A stretch of DNA of 64,000 bases from Chromohalobacter moromii (lineage in GTDB: Bacteria; Pseudomonadota; Gammaproteobacteria; Pseudomonadales; Halomonadaceae). The first letter of the stretch is position 1; every line of letters starts with the position of its first letter. This document shows positions 1 through 8,940 of the stretch, piece by piece. The position numbers were made by a program, and so were the translations under genes. The stretch lies in assembly GCF_023091865.1 (NCBI RefSeq), contig NZ_JAHXDI010000003.1, positions 1 to 64,000 on the forward strand, in the 5' to 3' direction. The notes beneath the pieces are model-generated. The model worked only from the letters and a program-made list of their open reading frames with translations. It was not told the origin of the DNA and searched no databases.

Positions 1-175
1 TGGCGTCACTGTCAAGCGAGAAAGCCACCCGAAGACTTGGAATTCTCAAGCAAGTCAGTCACTTGCGCTACCTCTCCACCGCTGGCCACGAGGTCCGTCG
101 CCGGCAGCGGATGCGTACTTTACGATCCACAGCGGCTGAACGCAAGAGCATATTTTAAAAATAGTCGTCCGGCAC
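1..175. other. Edge of window, no gene recognised
   Basis: No start codon with a ribosome binding site and no convincing coding frame is seen. The stretch lies downstream of the dld stop codon and may hold the end of a neighbouring gene or its terminator. No strong hairpin with a T run was found. Confidence 0.4.
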
Positions 176-3031
176 TTATGTGGCAACACCTTCGACCGCA
201 CAGGGGCGACTGACTTCGTTGAGCAAGTCGAGAATCGAGCGATAAGGGATTCCAGCATGATAGCTCAGCCCCATCTCGCAAGTCCGAGAGTTGGAATAGC
301 CGATATCACACCCATGGACGGCATCTGCCAGGCCGCGCAGCGCGGCGGCGTTCAACTCCGGTGTGGTTAACCCTTTGTCCCCCGCGAATCCGCAGCAGGC
401 GATCTCCGCCGGCACCACGACATCATCGGCACACGCTTGTGCCAGTGTCATGAACTTGTCGCTCAACCCCATGCGCGCACTCGAACACGTAATATGCAGA
501 GCGATACGCGCCTGTTTGGGCGTGACCGCCAGGCGTGCCAAGAGATAGTCGTGCGCAAATTCAACCGGCTCCTGGAGCGTCAAACGCGTATCGAGGCGTT
601 CCACCATGCGTTGTGTACAGGGACTCGTATCACACAGTACGGGGTGGCGGCCGTTCTCGGACGCGAGCAATAACTCGCGGTTCAGTTCGCGCGCCTTGTG
701 CTCCGCCTCGTCGAAATAACCCCGCGATTGAAACGCCATGCCACAGCAAAGATGCCCAATCATCGCGGGGATAATGACCTCGTAACCCGCCTTCTCGAGC
801 AGCGCCAGGGTCGTGCGCGTCACGGCATCGGCCCCGTCATCCCCGCGCGAGGCACCGAAGACTCGCGTAGCGCACGCCGGTAGGTAGACGACTTTATCGC
901 GCTTACCGCCGATCGGCTTTCCCGACCGGCGCTCAAGGATACGCACCGGCGCGGGCGCCGGTAGTGAAGGGATCCACTGCGGCAGACGGTCACCACTGAG
1001 CCGACGCACGCCTTGCGTCACGGCGCTCATCATGCCCGTACCCAGCACACCGTGCGTGGTATCCGCGAGTCGTAACACACCTCGCCCGATGCGGGTCGTG
1101 CCAGAAAAGTGTCGCCCCACCAGACGCGCCGTGCCGCCTCGTTCGACGACCTGGCGATGGCGCCACTCACGCACGAGATCGCCGGTATTGATGCTTACTG
1201 GACATTGCGTGGCGCACATGCCATCGGCAGCGCAGGTATCGATTCCCTGATATTGATAAGCCTCACGCAACGTCGCCAGACGCGCTGTCGACGCTTGCGT
1301 CCCCACGCTCTCGAGGCGTGCCATCTCACGCTGGATCACGATGCGTTGGCGCGGCGTCAGGGTCAGCTCGCGAGAGGGACAAACGGGTTCACAGAATCCG
1401 CACTCGATGCACTTATCCACAATCGGATCGGCGGCCGGCAGTGGCTTGAGGTTGTGGAGATGTAGTTCGGCATCGTGGCTTAGGATGACATTCGGGTTGA
1501 GCAGATTCTCGGCATCGAAGAGCGACTTGATTCGCCACATCAAAGCATATGCCTCAGCGCCCCACTCACGCTCGACGAAAGGCGCCATGTTACGTCCCGT
1601 GCCATGTTCCGCCTTGAGCGAGCCGCCGTATTCATCGGCTACCAGGGCCGCCACGTCATCCATCAGGGCGGCATAACGCTTCACCTCGACGGGCGCCTCG
1701 AAGCCCTGCGGAAAGACGAAGTGTAGGTTGCCTTCCAGCGCATGGCCGAAGAGGATGGCATCGTCATAACCATGCCGCCGGAATGTCTCGGTCAGCGCTG
1801 CCACGCCCGCCTCGAGGTGCTCGAGAGGAAAAGCGACATCTTCGATGATGACCGTGGTACCGACGTCGCGTACCGCCCCTACCGCAGGGAACAACCCCTT
1901 GCGCACCTTCCAGTAACGCGCATAGGTTTCGGAATCGCGCGTGAAGCCAAGTGGCTCCAGCGTCTGGATCCCCTCGAGCGCCGCATGTACGGCGGCAATA
2001 CGTGCCTCCAGCGCGCGCTCCTTCTCGTCCCGTACATCGATGAGCAAGGCGGTCGCATCGTCGGGCAACGTCTCGAGGCCTGCCGGCATGCCCGGCGCCC
2101 CTTCCACTGCACGCAGAGCAGCACGATCCATCAGCTCCACCGCCGAGACCGGCGCCGACTTGAGCGCGAGCGTGGCACGGCACGCCGACGCCATATCCGG
2201 AAACAGCGCCAGTGCTGCGGTCTTAAGCGGCGCGTCCGGCACGGTGTCGTAGGTGATGGCGCTGATGAAACCAAGCGTCCCCTCGGAGCCGATCATCAGA
2301 TGCGCGAGAATATCGAAGCCGTTCTCGAAATCGACCAGACTATTGAGCGCGTAACCGGTCGTATTCTTGAGTCGATACTTGTGGCGAATACGCTCGGCCA
2401 GCGGCGTATTCGCCCGCGTCTCGCGTCCCAGCGCCTCTAGCGCCTCGAGCAGCTCGCCATGCGAGGCACGGAACGACGCCCGGCTGTCCGCATCCGCCGT
2501 ATCGAGCAGGGTGCCGTCGGCCAGGATCACGCGCATATCGCGGAGCGTGCGGTAACTGTTCTGTGCCGTGCCGCAACACATGCCCGAGGCATTGTTGGCG
2601 GCGATACCTCCGATCATGCAGCTATTGATCGACGCAGGGTCTGGCCCGATCTTGCGGCCGTAAGGGGCCAGCAACTGATTGGCGCGGGCGCCGATGATGC
2701 CAGGCTGTAGCCGAATTGCGCGCCCCTCGTCGAGGATCCGGTAATCGCGCCACCCCTGGTTCAACTGAATGAGCACCGAATCGGTCACCGCCTGCCCAGA
2801 GAGCGATGTTCCCGCCGTGCGAAACGTTACCGGCAAGCGCCGATGACGACATTCGGCCAGCACGATCATCAGTTCTTCTTCACTGTCGGGACGCACGACC
2901 AGTTGCGGGATCAGGCGATAGAAGCTGGCATCGCTACCATAGGCCAGCGTCCGCAGCGGATCGTCGATCAACTTGTGCGCGGGCAACCTTTCACGCAGCG
3001 CCTCGACCAGCTCTTTGTAGGACGTTGTCAT
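176..3031 (-). CDS. dld: D-lactate dehydrogenase, FAD and Fe-S type
   Basis: This 951-residue protein has an FAD-binding oxidase half followed by an iron-sulfur half, the layout of the membrane-associated D-lactate/D-2-hydroxyacid dehydrogenases of pseudomonads. The PCMH-type FAD domain spans about residues 40-260. The oxidase C-terminal domain follows, with GHALEGNLHF near 429 and EHGTG near 475. Two ferredoxin-like clusters are visible: C541, C544, C547, C551 and C600, C606, C610. CCG-type cysteine motifs follow at 762-763 and 879-880. It would oxidise D-lactate to pyruvate and pass electrons towards quinone or another acceptor. The ATG overlaps the upstream HAD stop by four bases (ATGA), so translation is probably coupled. 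Location beside lldD supports D-lactate as substrate, although other D-2-hydroxyacids such as 2-hydroxyglutarate remain possible. Confidence 0.85.
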   Translation of the reverse strand: MTTSYKELVEALRERLPAHKLIDDPLRTLAYGSDASFYRLIPQLVVRPDSEEELMIVLAECRHRRLPVTFRTAGTSLSGQAVTDSVLIQLNQGWRDYRILDEGRAIRLQPGIIGARANQLLAPYGRKIGPDPASINSCMIGGIAANNASGMCCGTAQNSYRTLRDMRVILADGTLLDTADADSRASFRASHGELLEALEALGRETRANTPLAERIRHKYRLKNTTGYALNSLVDFENGFDILAHLMIGSEGTLGFISAITYDTVPDAPLKTAALALFPDMASACRATLALKSAPVSAVELMDRAALRAVEGAPGMPAGLETLPDDATALLIDVRDEKERALEARIAAVHAALEGIQTLEPLGFTRDSETYARYWKVRKGLFPAVGAVRDVGTTVIIEDVAFPLEHLEAGVAALTETFRRHGYDDAILFGHALEGNLHFVFPQGFEAPVEVKRYAALMDDVAALVADEYGGSLKAEHGTGRNMAPFVEREWGAEAYALMWRIKSLFDAENLLNPNVILSHDAELHLHNLKPLPAADPIVDKCIECGFCEPVCPSRELTLTPRQRIVIQREMARLESVGTQASTARLATLREAYQYQGIDTCAADGMCATQCPVSINTGDLVREWRHRQVVERGGTARLVGRHFSGTTRIGRGVLRLADTTHGVLGTGMMSAVTQGVRRLSGDRLPQWIPSLPAPAPVRILERRSGKPIGGKRDKVVYLPACATRVFGASRGDDGADAVTRTTLALLEKAGYEVIIPAMIGHLCCGMAFQSRGYFDEAEHKARELNRELLLASENGRHPVLCDTSPCTQRMVERLDTRLTLQEPVEFAHDYLLARLAVTPKQARIALHITCSSARMGLSDKFMTLAQACADDVVVPAEIACCGFAGDKGLTTPELNAAALRGLADAVHGCDIGYSNSRTCEMGLSYHAGIPYRSILDLLNEVSRPCAVEGVAT

Positions 3032-3663
3032 CGCGGACTCCGGCCCTCAGGCGGGGGACGCAGCGCATCGAACTTGGCGAGAGCACCTCGAAGTTCGTCT
3101 AAGCCACGCACCTGGGTCGCCGTCATCCCCATCTCACGGGCAGCATCGACGCACTCGGGGTTGTCGTCGAAGAAACGCACCTGGCCGGGCACCACATCGA
3201 GCGCGCGACAGACGAACTCGAAGGCCTCGGGATCGGGCTTGCGCGCGCCAATCTCATGCGAGGCAAAAGCTTTCTCGAAGGGCAAATCAATACGGTAGTC
3301 ATCGATTAGCCGCCGCCAGTGAACGGGGTTGGTGTTGCTGAGTATAGCGCGACGATAGGTGGGACGAATGCGCTCGACCAATGCCATCGCGCCCGCATAG
3401 GGACCACGCATCCAAGCGTCGAACACTGCCAGGAATGCCGCTGGCGTCATGTCCAGCTCGAGTGCCTCAAGCGCCGCCCGAGCAAAGCGCGTGCCATCGT
3501 CGCTGCCAGTTTCGAACGGCGTGATCGCTTCGAAGCCCATCCAGAAGCGCCGCGCCTGCTCGGTATCGAAACGTCCCTGAGTCAGCTCGACTAGCCCAGA
3601 TGTGCCGCGCCAGTCGACCAGCACCCCGCCAGCATCGAATAGCAACACCGTCTCATCGGTCAT
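3028..3663 (-). CDS. HAD-superfamily phosphatase in lactate operon
   Basis: A 211-residue HAD hydrolase. Motif I is FDAGGVL with the nucleophile Asp10, motif II is SNT at 109-111, motif III is Lys142 in GARKPDPEAF, and motif IV is DD at 166-167. The spacing between motifs I and II leaves room for a small alpha-helical cap, as in YihX/epoxide-hydrolase-like HADs. It lies between lldD and dld on the same strand, 54 bases after lldD and overlapping dld by four bases, so it is very likely part of the lactate operon. The substrate is not evident. Damage repair of a phosphorylated lactate or glycolate side product is one idea suggested only by context. Confidence 0.8.
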   Translation of the reverse strand: MTDETVLLFDAGGVLVDWRGTSGLVELTQGRFDTEQARRFWMGFEAITPFETGSDDGTRFARAALEALELDMTPAAFLAVFDAWMRGPYAGAMALVERIRPTYRRAILSNTNPVHWRRLIDDYRIDLPFEKAFASHEIGARKPDPEAFEFVCRALDVVPGQVRFFDDNPECVDAAREMGMTATQVRGLDELRGALAKFDALRPPPEGRSPR

Positions 3664-3717
3664 TCGTCTCTCCCCGCTCCTGTAGCCCCCTCAGCATGGC
3701 GCACGATCATCACCCGC

Positions 3718-4872
3718 TCAATCAACTCCAGAGCACGCACCCGACACCAGCGAATCCGCCCCAAGTTCGGCGATGGAGCGCGCCCCGGTGAGCGTCATCG
3801 CCACCCGCATCTCCTTCTCGAACAGCTCGAGCAGGTGAGTAACACCTGCCTCGCCGGCGGTGGCCAATGCATAGATATAAGCGCGCCCCAACAATACAGT
3901 ATCGGCCCCCATGGCGATCATGCGCACGACGTCCAGCCCATTACGCACGCCGGAATCGGCCAGGATGGCCAGGTCACCTTTGACAGCGTCGGCGATGGCC
4001 GGCAAGGCACGCGCGGTAGAAGGCACACCGTCGAGTTGACGACCGCCATGGTTGGAAACGACGATGCCATCGGCACCGAAGCGCACTGCATCGCGGGCGT
4101 CTTCGGGGTCGAGTATCCCCTTGATGATCATCGGGCCATCCCAGAATTCGCGAATCCATTCCAAATCCTTCCAGGAGATGGCGGGATCGAAATTGTTGCC
4201 GAGCCAGGCGATATAATCCTCGAGCCCCGTCGGCTGGCCGCGATAGTCCGAAACGTTGCCCAAGTCATGAGGGCGGCCATGGAGGCCCACGTCCCAGGCC
4301 CAGGAGGGGTGTGTCACGGCCTGCAGCATGCGCCGAAGCCCCGCGCGCTTGCCGCTCATGCCAGAGTGGGCATCGCGATAACGCGCCCCCGGCACGGGCA
4401 TGTCGACCGTGAAGACCAGCGTCTTGACGCCGGCGGCCTTGGCGCGCTCCAGCACATGCTTCATGAACCCCCTGTCCTTCAGCACGTAAAGCTGGAACCA
4501 GAGAGGACGATCGATTGCCGAGGCCACCTCGTCGATCGGGCACACCGATACCGTCGACAGCGTGAACGGTATGCCTTTCCCAGCCGCTGCGCGTGCCGCC
4601 TGAACCTCGCCGCGCCGGGCATACATGCCCGCCAATCCCACGGGCGCCAGCGCAACCGGCATGGCCATGGGTTCACCGAACAATTCGGTTTCCAGTGATA
4701 GGCTAGACATGTCCTTCAGCACGCGCTGACGCAACGCGATACCGGCAAGGTCCTCGACATTGCGTCGCAGCGTATGCTCGGCGTAAGCGCCCCCATCGGC
4801 ATAGTGGAATAAAAAGGGCGGAATATGTCGCTTGGCGGCCTGACGGTAGTCCGTGGAAGCAGAAATGATCAT
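3718..4872 (-). CDS. lldD: L-lactate dehydrogenase, FMN-dependent
   Basis: A 384-residue member of the FMN-dependent alpha-hydroxyacid dehydrogenase family (LldD, glycolate oxidase, flavocytochrome b2). Lys251 in IIKG, the catalytic His275 in [10 protein letters not shown], and the terminal ADSGVR and LLGRAYIY phosphate-binding segments are all present. Length matches LldD, which oxidises L-lactate to pyruvate at the membrane with quinone as acceptor. The ATG has an AGGG ribosome site seven bases upstream. It is the first gene of an apparent lldD-HAD-dld operon and is read divergently from a PdhR-type regulator, with an ATTGGT-N3-ACCAAT box about 140 bases upstream. No lactate permease gene lies nearby in the window. 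Confidence 0.92.
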   Translation of the reverse strand: MIISASTDYRQAAKRHIPPFLFHYADGGAYAEHTLRRNVEDLAGIALRQRVLKDMSSLSLETELFGEPMAMPVALAPVGLAGMYARRGEVQAARAAAGKGIPFTLSTVSVCPIDEVASAIDRPLWFQLYVLKDRGFMKHVLERAKAAGVKTLVFTVDMPVPGARYRDAHSGMSGKRAGLRRMLQAVTHPSWAWDVGLHGRPHDLGNVSDYRGQPTGLEDYIAWLGNNFDPAISWKDLEWIREFWDGPMIIKGILDPEDARDAVRFGADGIVVSNHGGRQLDGVPSTARALPAIADAVKGDLAILADSGVRNGLDVVRMIAMGADTVLLGRAYIYALATAGEAGVTHLLELFEKEMRVAMTLTGARSIAELGADSLVSGACSGVD

Positions 4873-5010
4873 GACGAACCCTGTGCAAGTGATGCGCTCG
4901 CGGTGAAGGAGTATCGCGGCGACGTGTCGAACGCTCGGAGAGTGGCGATAAGAGAGTCATTAAGACCTAGGCGGGCGAGGACATGGAAATGGGTTCTCGC
5001 ACTCGCCTTT

Positions 5011-5025
5011 ATTGGTTTTACCAAT
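5011..5025. promoter_or_regulatory. PdhR-like operator O1
   Basis: The sequence ATTGGTTTTACCAAT is a perfect inverted repeat. It matches the PdhR box consensus as known from E. coli (ATTGGT-N3-ACCAAT). It is about 140 bases upstream of the lldD start and on the lldD side of the gap, where repression of lldD would be expected. Confidence 0.65.
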
Positions 5026-5176
5026 TTACAAAATTGGATCAATCAACTCTATGAGGGGGCACTGAAGAGTGTCAATGAAGAACCTACTTATTGGGCACCA
5101 ATAGCTTTAAACTTTAGTCAAAGCCGTATTGCCGGGCCTTCGCCGAAGGCTGGAGTGGCGCGAAAAGATTGCGTAA

Positions 5177-5193
5177 AATTGGTCAGACCATTT
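5177..5193. promoter_or_regulatory. PdhR-like operator O2 within regulator promoter
   Basis: The sequence AATTGGTCAGACCATTT differs from the PdhR box by one base in the right arm. It sits between a possible -35 (TTGCGT, 5169-5174) and -10 (TATTAG, 5193-5198) reading towards the regulator gene, 51 bases before its ATG. This fits autorepression. O1 and O2 centres are 167 bases apart, which would also allow looping. Confidence 0.55.
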
Positions 5194-5243
5194 ATTAGCT
5201 GGCTTTACGCCCGTCATCAATCAACGAGTAACGAGCGACGTCC

Positions 5244-6029
5244 ATGGCCCCACAACACCTCAGGCAACCGCGTCTCGCCGACGTCATCACCGAGCGGCTC
5301 GAGGCCATGCTGATCGAAGGCAGCCTCAAACCGGGAGAGAAGTTACCTCCCGAGCGTGAATTGGCGGAGCACTTCGGCGTTTCGCGCCCTTCGCTTCGCG
5401 AGGCCATTCAGAAGTTAGCCGCACGCGGCCTGCTCACCAGCCGCCAGGGCGGCGGCACCTTCGTCTCCGAACAGCTCAGCAATAGCTATAGCGATCCGCT
5501 TCTGGAAATGCTGACGCGACACGGTGAGTTCAATCTCGACCTGCTCGAATTCCGCGACACTCTGGAAGGCATCTCAGCCTATTACGCCGCCTTGCGTGCA
5601 ACACCCGACGACAAGGCCATGCTGCAAACGCGCTTCGAGGAACTAGAGGCCAGTTACCGGCACCCCGACCGCAGCAGCGATCCCATGCGCGAGGCCCGTG
5701 CCGACGCCGCTTTTCATCTGGCCATCGCCGAGGCAGGTCATAACGTCCTGTTGCTGCACACTATGCGCGGGCTGTTTCACCTGCTGGAGAAAAGCATCGT
5801 CGCCAATCTGGCCCATTTGTTCGAGAAGCCAGACTCCCGCGACCGCCTCATGGACCAGCATCGCGCCCTATTCGAGAGTATCGTCGCCGGCAACGCCGAC
5901 GAAGCAAGGACACGTGCCCACGAACACCTGGCCTTCGTCGAAAATGGGCTGCTTGAGCTCGAGCGCGCCGAGACACGCGCCCAGCGCGCGCAACGCCGTT
6001 CCCAAGGGTTACCCGAATCACCTACCTGA
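5244..6029 (+). CDS. pdhR: FadR/GntR regulator of PdhR type
   Basis: A 261-residue regulator with an N-terminal winged helix (residues 8-75) and a FadR-type C-terminal effector domain. The N-terminal half carries the PdhR-style run GEKLPPERELAEHFGVSRPS followed by LREAIQKL and RQGGGTFV, closer to PdhR than to E. coli LldR. PdhR is a repressor released by pyruvate. Here it faces the lactate dehydrogenase operon, whose product is pyruvate, and PdhR-like boxes lie between them, so it most likely controls lactate oxidation. No pyruvate dehydrogenase genes are in the window. It could equally be called lldR by function; the symbol is given for sequence type only. The last 25 residues are Arg/Glu-rich and probably flexible. 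Confidence 0.8.
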   Translation: MAPQHLRQPRLADVITERLEAMLIEGSLKPGEKLPPERELAEHFGVSRPSLREAIQKLAARGLLTSRQGGGTFVSEQLSNSYSDPLLEMLTRHGEFNLDLLEFRDTLEGISAYYAALRATPDDKAMLQTRFEELEASYRHPDRSSDPMREARADAAFHLAIAEAGHNVLLLHTMRGLFHLLEKSIVANLAHLFEKPDSRDRLMDQHRALFESIVAGNADEARTRAHEHLAFVENGLLELERAETRAQRAQRRSQGLPESPT

Positions 6030-6049
6030 GGCCATCTCGTCAGACCACA

Positions 6050-6721
6050 TCATAACCAAGATGTTACGCCACGGTTCACCAACTCCAGCAACGTGGGCCA
6101 GGGCGGCAACCACGGCGCCAGAGCAACGCCCAATAACAACCACATTACAGCGTTGCCGGGCTCACGGTAATCGAAGAGTTTGAAGGCAGTCCCGAAGGAG
6201 CGCTTGAGCCGCGAGCCGACCAGGTCGACGCTGTACAACTCGTCGAGCAACAGGTGGATCAATGCCCCCCCGCTAAGCGCCAGCCCCTGGGCCCAGGCCA
6301 TCGGTGCAGACTGATCCAGCAAATGGAAACTCATCGCCGCCGTGCCCATACCGCACAGCAAACTCGCCAGCAACGAGTGCCAGATGCCGCGATGCACCGT
6401 GAAACGCTTGAAGATCGCGCCAGCCAGGTAGCGTACCCCGAGATACAAACCACCGCATGCAAGGACCAATGGGCCCAGCGCCAGGCGCGATTGCAGCCAT
6501 AGTGCCCCGGCGATCACCGCCAGGACCGCCAGCAGGGTGAAAATCAGACGAATGGCGTGCGACTGATCGGAGTCGATATCGGGCAGGATGCCGCCAAACG
6601 CCGTCAATATCGCCAGCGGCCAGCCCTCGTTGAAACTCCAGAGGCTTGCCTGCCAGCCGGTATAGGCCGCCAACGCGCCGCCGCCCAGGGCAACGCCGAA
6701 ATGTGTGCGAAAGTTGGCCAT
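6050..6721 (-). CDS. YdjM-like integral membrane metal-dependent hydrolase
   Basis: A 223-residue inner-membrane protein of the YdjM/DUF457 family. The three conserved metal-binding motifs are visible: LPDIDSD near residue 47, HRGIWHS near 110, and HLLLDELYS near 157. They lie between about four hydrophobic segments. The family is annotated as membrane-bound metal-dependent hydrolases, but no substrate is established; E. coli YdjM belongs to the SOS regulon. It converges with the PdhR-type regulator gene, leaving only 20 bases between stop codons. Nothing in the context suggests a specific role. Confidence 0.75.
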   Translation of the reverse strand: MANFRTHFGVALGGGALAAYTGWQASLWSFNEGWPLAILTAFGGILPDIDSDQSHAIRLIFTLLAVLAVIAGALWLQSRLALGPLVLACGGLYLGVRYLAGAIFKRFTVHRGIWHSLLASLLCGMGTAAMSFHLLDQSAPMAWAQGLALSGGALIHLLLDELYSVDLVGSRLKRSFGTAFKLFDYREPGNAVMWLLLGVALAPWLPPWPTLLELVNRGVTSWL

Positions 6722-6849
6722 GGCCTGCCCGAGACGCCCTCGCCAATACTGGATGAAAAACCAGATTATGGGGCTTCATGACGAGACAAAACAATGCGTT
6801 AAGCGAGAAAATACCGCCTCGGGCAGGCTTGGCACGCGCCAGCGTGTCA

Positions 6850-7389
6850 TTATACGGGGGGCTGGGCCAGATACTCGTCCTTGAGTTTCACGTAATTCCC
6901 CGCCGTATACTTGAAAAACGCGCGCTCAGCCTCCTTGAGGGCTCTGAGCGGCTTCGCGGGATTGCCCGCATAGACGTATCCGCTTTCCAGGCGTTTGCCA
7001 GGCGTTACCACCGCCCCGGCGGCGATGATCACTTCATCCTCGACGACCACGCCATCCATGACCGTGGCGCCCATTCCCACCAGTACCCGACTGCCGATGG
7101 TACAACCGTGCAATAGCGCCTTGTGGCCCACCGTCACGTCATCACCGAGCGTCAGCGGATAGCCCTCGGGGTTATAGTCGCTAGCATGAGTGATGTGCAG
7201 CACACTGCCATCCTGGATACTGCAACGCGCACCGATGCGAATGCGGTGCATGTCGCCGCGAATCACGGTCATCGGCCATACCGAACAATCGTCACTCAAG
7301 GTGACATCGCCCAGCACTACGCAGGCAGGATCGATATAGACCCGCGCCCCCAAGCGCGGTGTCGTCCCTTTGAACGTTCGCAATGTCAT
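6850..7389 (-). CDS. Gamma-class carbonic anhydrase family protein
   Basis: A 179-residue left-handed beta-helix (hexapeptide repeat) protein of the YrdA/CaiE gamma carbonic anhydrase family. Candidate zinc ligands are His65/His68 in VLHITHAS, His89 in VTVGHK and His94 in LLHG. The length and single-domain form fit the bacterial YrdA group, which forms trimers with metal between subunits. Many members bind zinc but show little carbonic anhydrase activity, so the enzymatic role is uncertain. It is 56 bases downstream of the Na+-dependent transporter on the same strand and may be cotranscribed. Confidence 0.85.
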   Translation of the reverse strand: MTLRTFKGTTPRLGARVYIDPACVVLGDVTLSDDCSVWPMTVIRGDMHRIRIGARCSIQDGSVLHITHASDYNPEGYPLTLGDDVTVGHKALLHGCTIGSRVLVGMGATVMDGVVVEDEVIIAAGAVVTPGKRLESGYVYAGNPAKPLRALKEAERAFFKYTAGNYVKLKDEYLAQPPV

Positions 7390-7445
7390 CCGCTCTCTCC
7401 TTTATTCCCTTCTATGGTGATCGGGCAATTCATGGTGAACGGGTA

Positions 7446-8786
7446 TCACCATAGCGCCGACAACAGCACGATGACGACCAGCGGAATCGACACGTAGCGC
7501 ACCAGTCCACGCCATAGCCGGAACCCACCGGGGCCCGCGTCAAGCGAGCGCATGGACGTGCTCGCCGGCATGACCCAGGCGGCGAAGATAGCGATCAACA
7601 GCCCGCCGATAGGCAGGAAGAACTCCAGTGGCACGGTGGTCACCAGTTCGAAGAAATTCATGCCCGCCAGCCATTTCACCTCCGCTAGACTCGAGAACGA
7701 GAACACCGACAGCAAGCCGACCAACCACACCAAGGAGCCGATCAAAGCCGCCGCTTTGCCGCGCTTGAGACCGGCATCGGTCAAGATTGCCACCAACGGC
7801 TCGGCCAGATTGATCGATGAGGTCCATGTCGCCAGCAACAACAGCAGGAAGAAAACACCCAGCCACAACGGCCCACCCGGCAGATCCGAAAAAGCAATGG
7901 GCAGGGTCACGAACATCAGTCCTGGCCCCTCGGCGGGATCCATACCCTGCGAGAACACCACCGAAAAAATCGCGATGCCCGCAAGCAACGCCACGGCGAC
8001 ATCCAGCACCGCCACCGCCGCCACTGCGCGCGGCAGACTCTGGTGATCGGGCATATAGGCACCGTAGGCCATCAGCGCGCAGGCGCCTACCGCCAGGGTG
8101 AAGAAGGCGTGCCCCATGGCATTGAGCACCACGCTCAAGGTGATGGCCGCAAGATCAGGCGTGAATAGCCACGCCATCGCGATGCCGAAGCCGTCGGTGG
8201 TTACGGCGTAACCGACCAGCACCACCAGCAGGATGTAGAGTAACGGCATCAGCAGGTTGTTGAGCCGTTCCAGACCGCCTGAAATACCCGCCGCGACCAC
8301 CGACATGGTCAGCAATATGAACAACGTATGGTTGAACGTCATGCGTAGTGGATCGGCGAGGAAAGCATCGAAACTAGCGCCGATCTCGTCCGGCGTGCGG
8401 CCGCTGAAGTTGCCGTTGATCGACTCGATCAAATACTCGATCGACCACCCCGAGACCACCGAATAGAACGACAGGATGAAGAACACCGTCAACGCCCCGA
8501 ATAGCCCCAGCCAACGCCAATGCGGCGACACCCCCGCCTGGCGCGCCAAATGCGCCAATGATTGCATCGGCCCGCGACGACCGGCTCGCCCCACGAGGAT
8601 CTCGGCCATCATGATGGGTAGCCCCAGGATCAGCACGAACACCACATACAGCAACAGGAACACCGCCCCGCCGTTTTCGCCTGTCATGTAGGGAAAGCGC
8701 CAGATATTGCCCAGCCCCACGGCCGCCCCGGTCACCGCGAGAATGAAGGCACGTCGCGACCCCCAGCGTTCCAGCGTTTCACTCAT
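7446..8786 (-). CDS. Sodium-dependent transporter, NSS/SNF family
   Basis: A 446-residue neurotransmitter:sodium symporter family protein with 11-12 hydrophobic segments. The signature AAVGLGNIWRFPYM follows the start in TM1, which contributes to the Na+ and substrate site. The start was set at the ATG at 8786 because an AAGGA site lies just upstream and MSETLERWGSR begins the conserved region; a longer reading frame continues upstream without a good ribosome site. Bacterial members import amino acids with Na+, in keeping with a sodium-rich habitat, but the substrate cannot be read from sequence. It is divergent from prlC. Confidence 0.87.
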   Translation of the reverse strand: MSETLERWGSRRAFILAVTGAAVGLGNIWRFPYMTGENGGAVFLLLYVVFVLILGLPIMMAEILVGRAGRRGPMQSLAHLARQAGVSPHWRWLGLFGALTVFFILSFYSVVSGWSIEYLIESINGNFSGRTPDEIGASFDAFLADPLRMTFNHTLFILLTMSVVAAGISGGLERLNNLLMPLLYILLVVLVGYAVTTDGFGIAMAWLFTPDLAAITLSVVLNAMGHAFFTLAVGACALMAYGAYMPDHQSLPRAVAAVAVLDVAVALLAGIAIFSVVFSQGMDPAEGPGLMFVTLPIAFSDLPGGPLWLGVFFLLLLLATWTSSINLAEPLVAILTDAGLKRGKAAALIGSLVWLVGLLSVFSFSSLAEVKWLAGMNFFELVTTVPLEFFLPIGGLLIAIFAAWVMPASTSMRSLDAGPGGFRLWRGLVRYVSIPLVVIVLLSALW

Positions 8787-8940
8787 GGCGTTGTATCCTT
8801 CGTCGCACGACTCATGGCGCACCCGCGCCGAAAGCGCCAAGCCTAGCAGGCGCGGGGATGGCGGCCAATTGCCGCAACATTGAAAGCAGCCCGGCCCACC
8901 CCCACCTATGCTTCATTCACACGTTCATATCGAGGTGCCC

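Larger units (their letters stand above)
4873..5243. promoter_or_regulatory. Divergent lactate promoter region with PdhR-like boxes
   Basis: This 371-base non-coding gap separates lldD from its regulator. It holds one perfect and one near-perfect ATTGGT-N3-ACCAAT element (listed separately). There is also a shorter-spaced inverted repeat at 5089-5103 (TATTGG-GCA-CCAATA) and an overlapping repeat at 5021-5037 (CCAATTT-ACA-AAATTGG). The AT-rich, box-rich part is 5010-5200. No small ORF with a ribosome site was seen. Confidence 0.7.
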
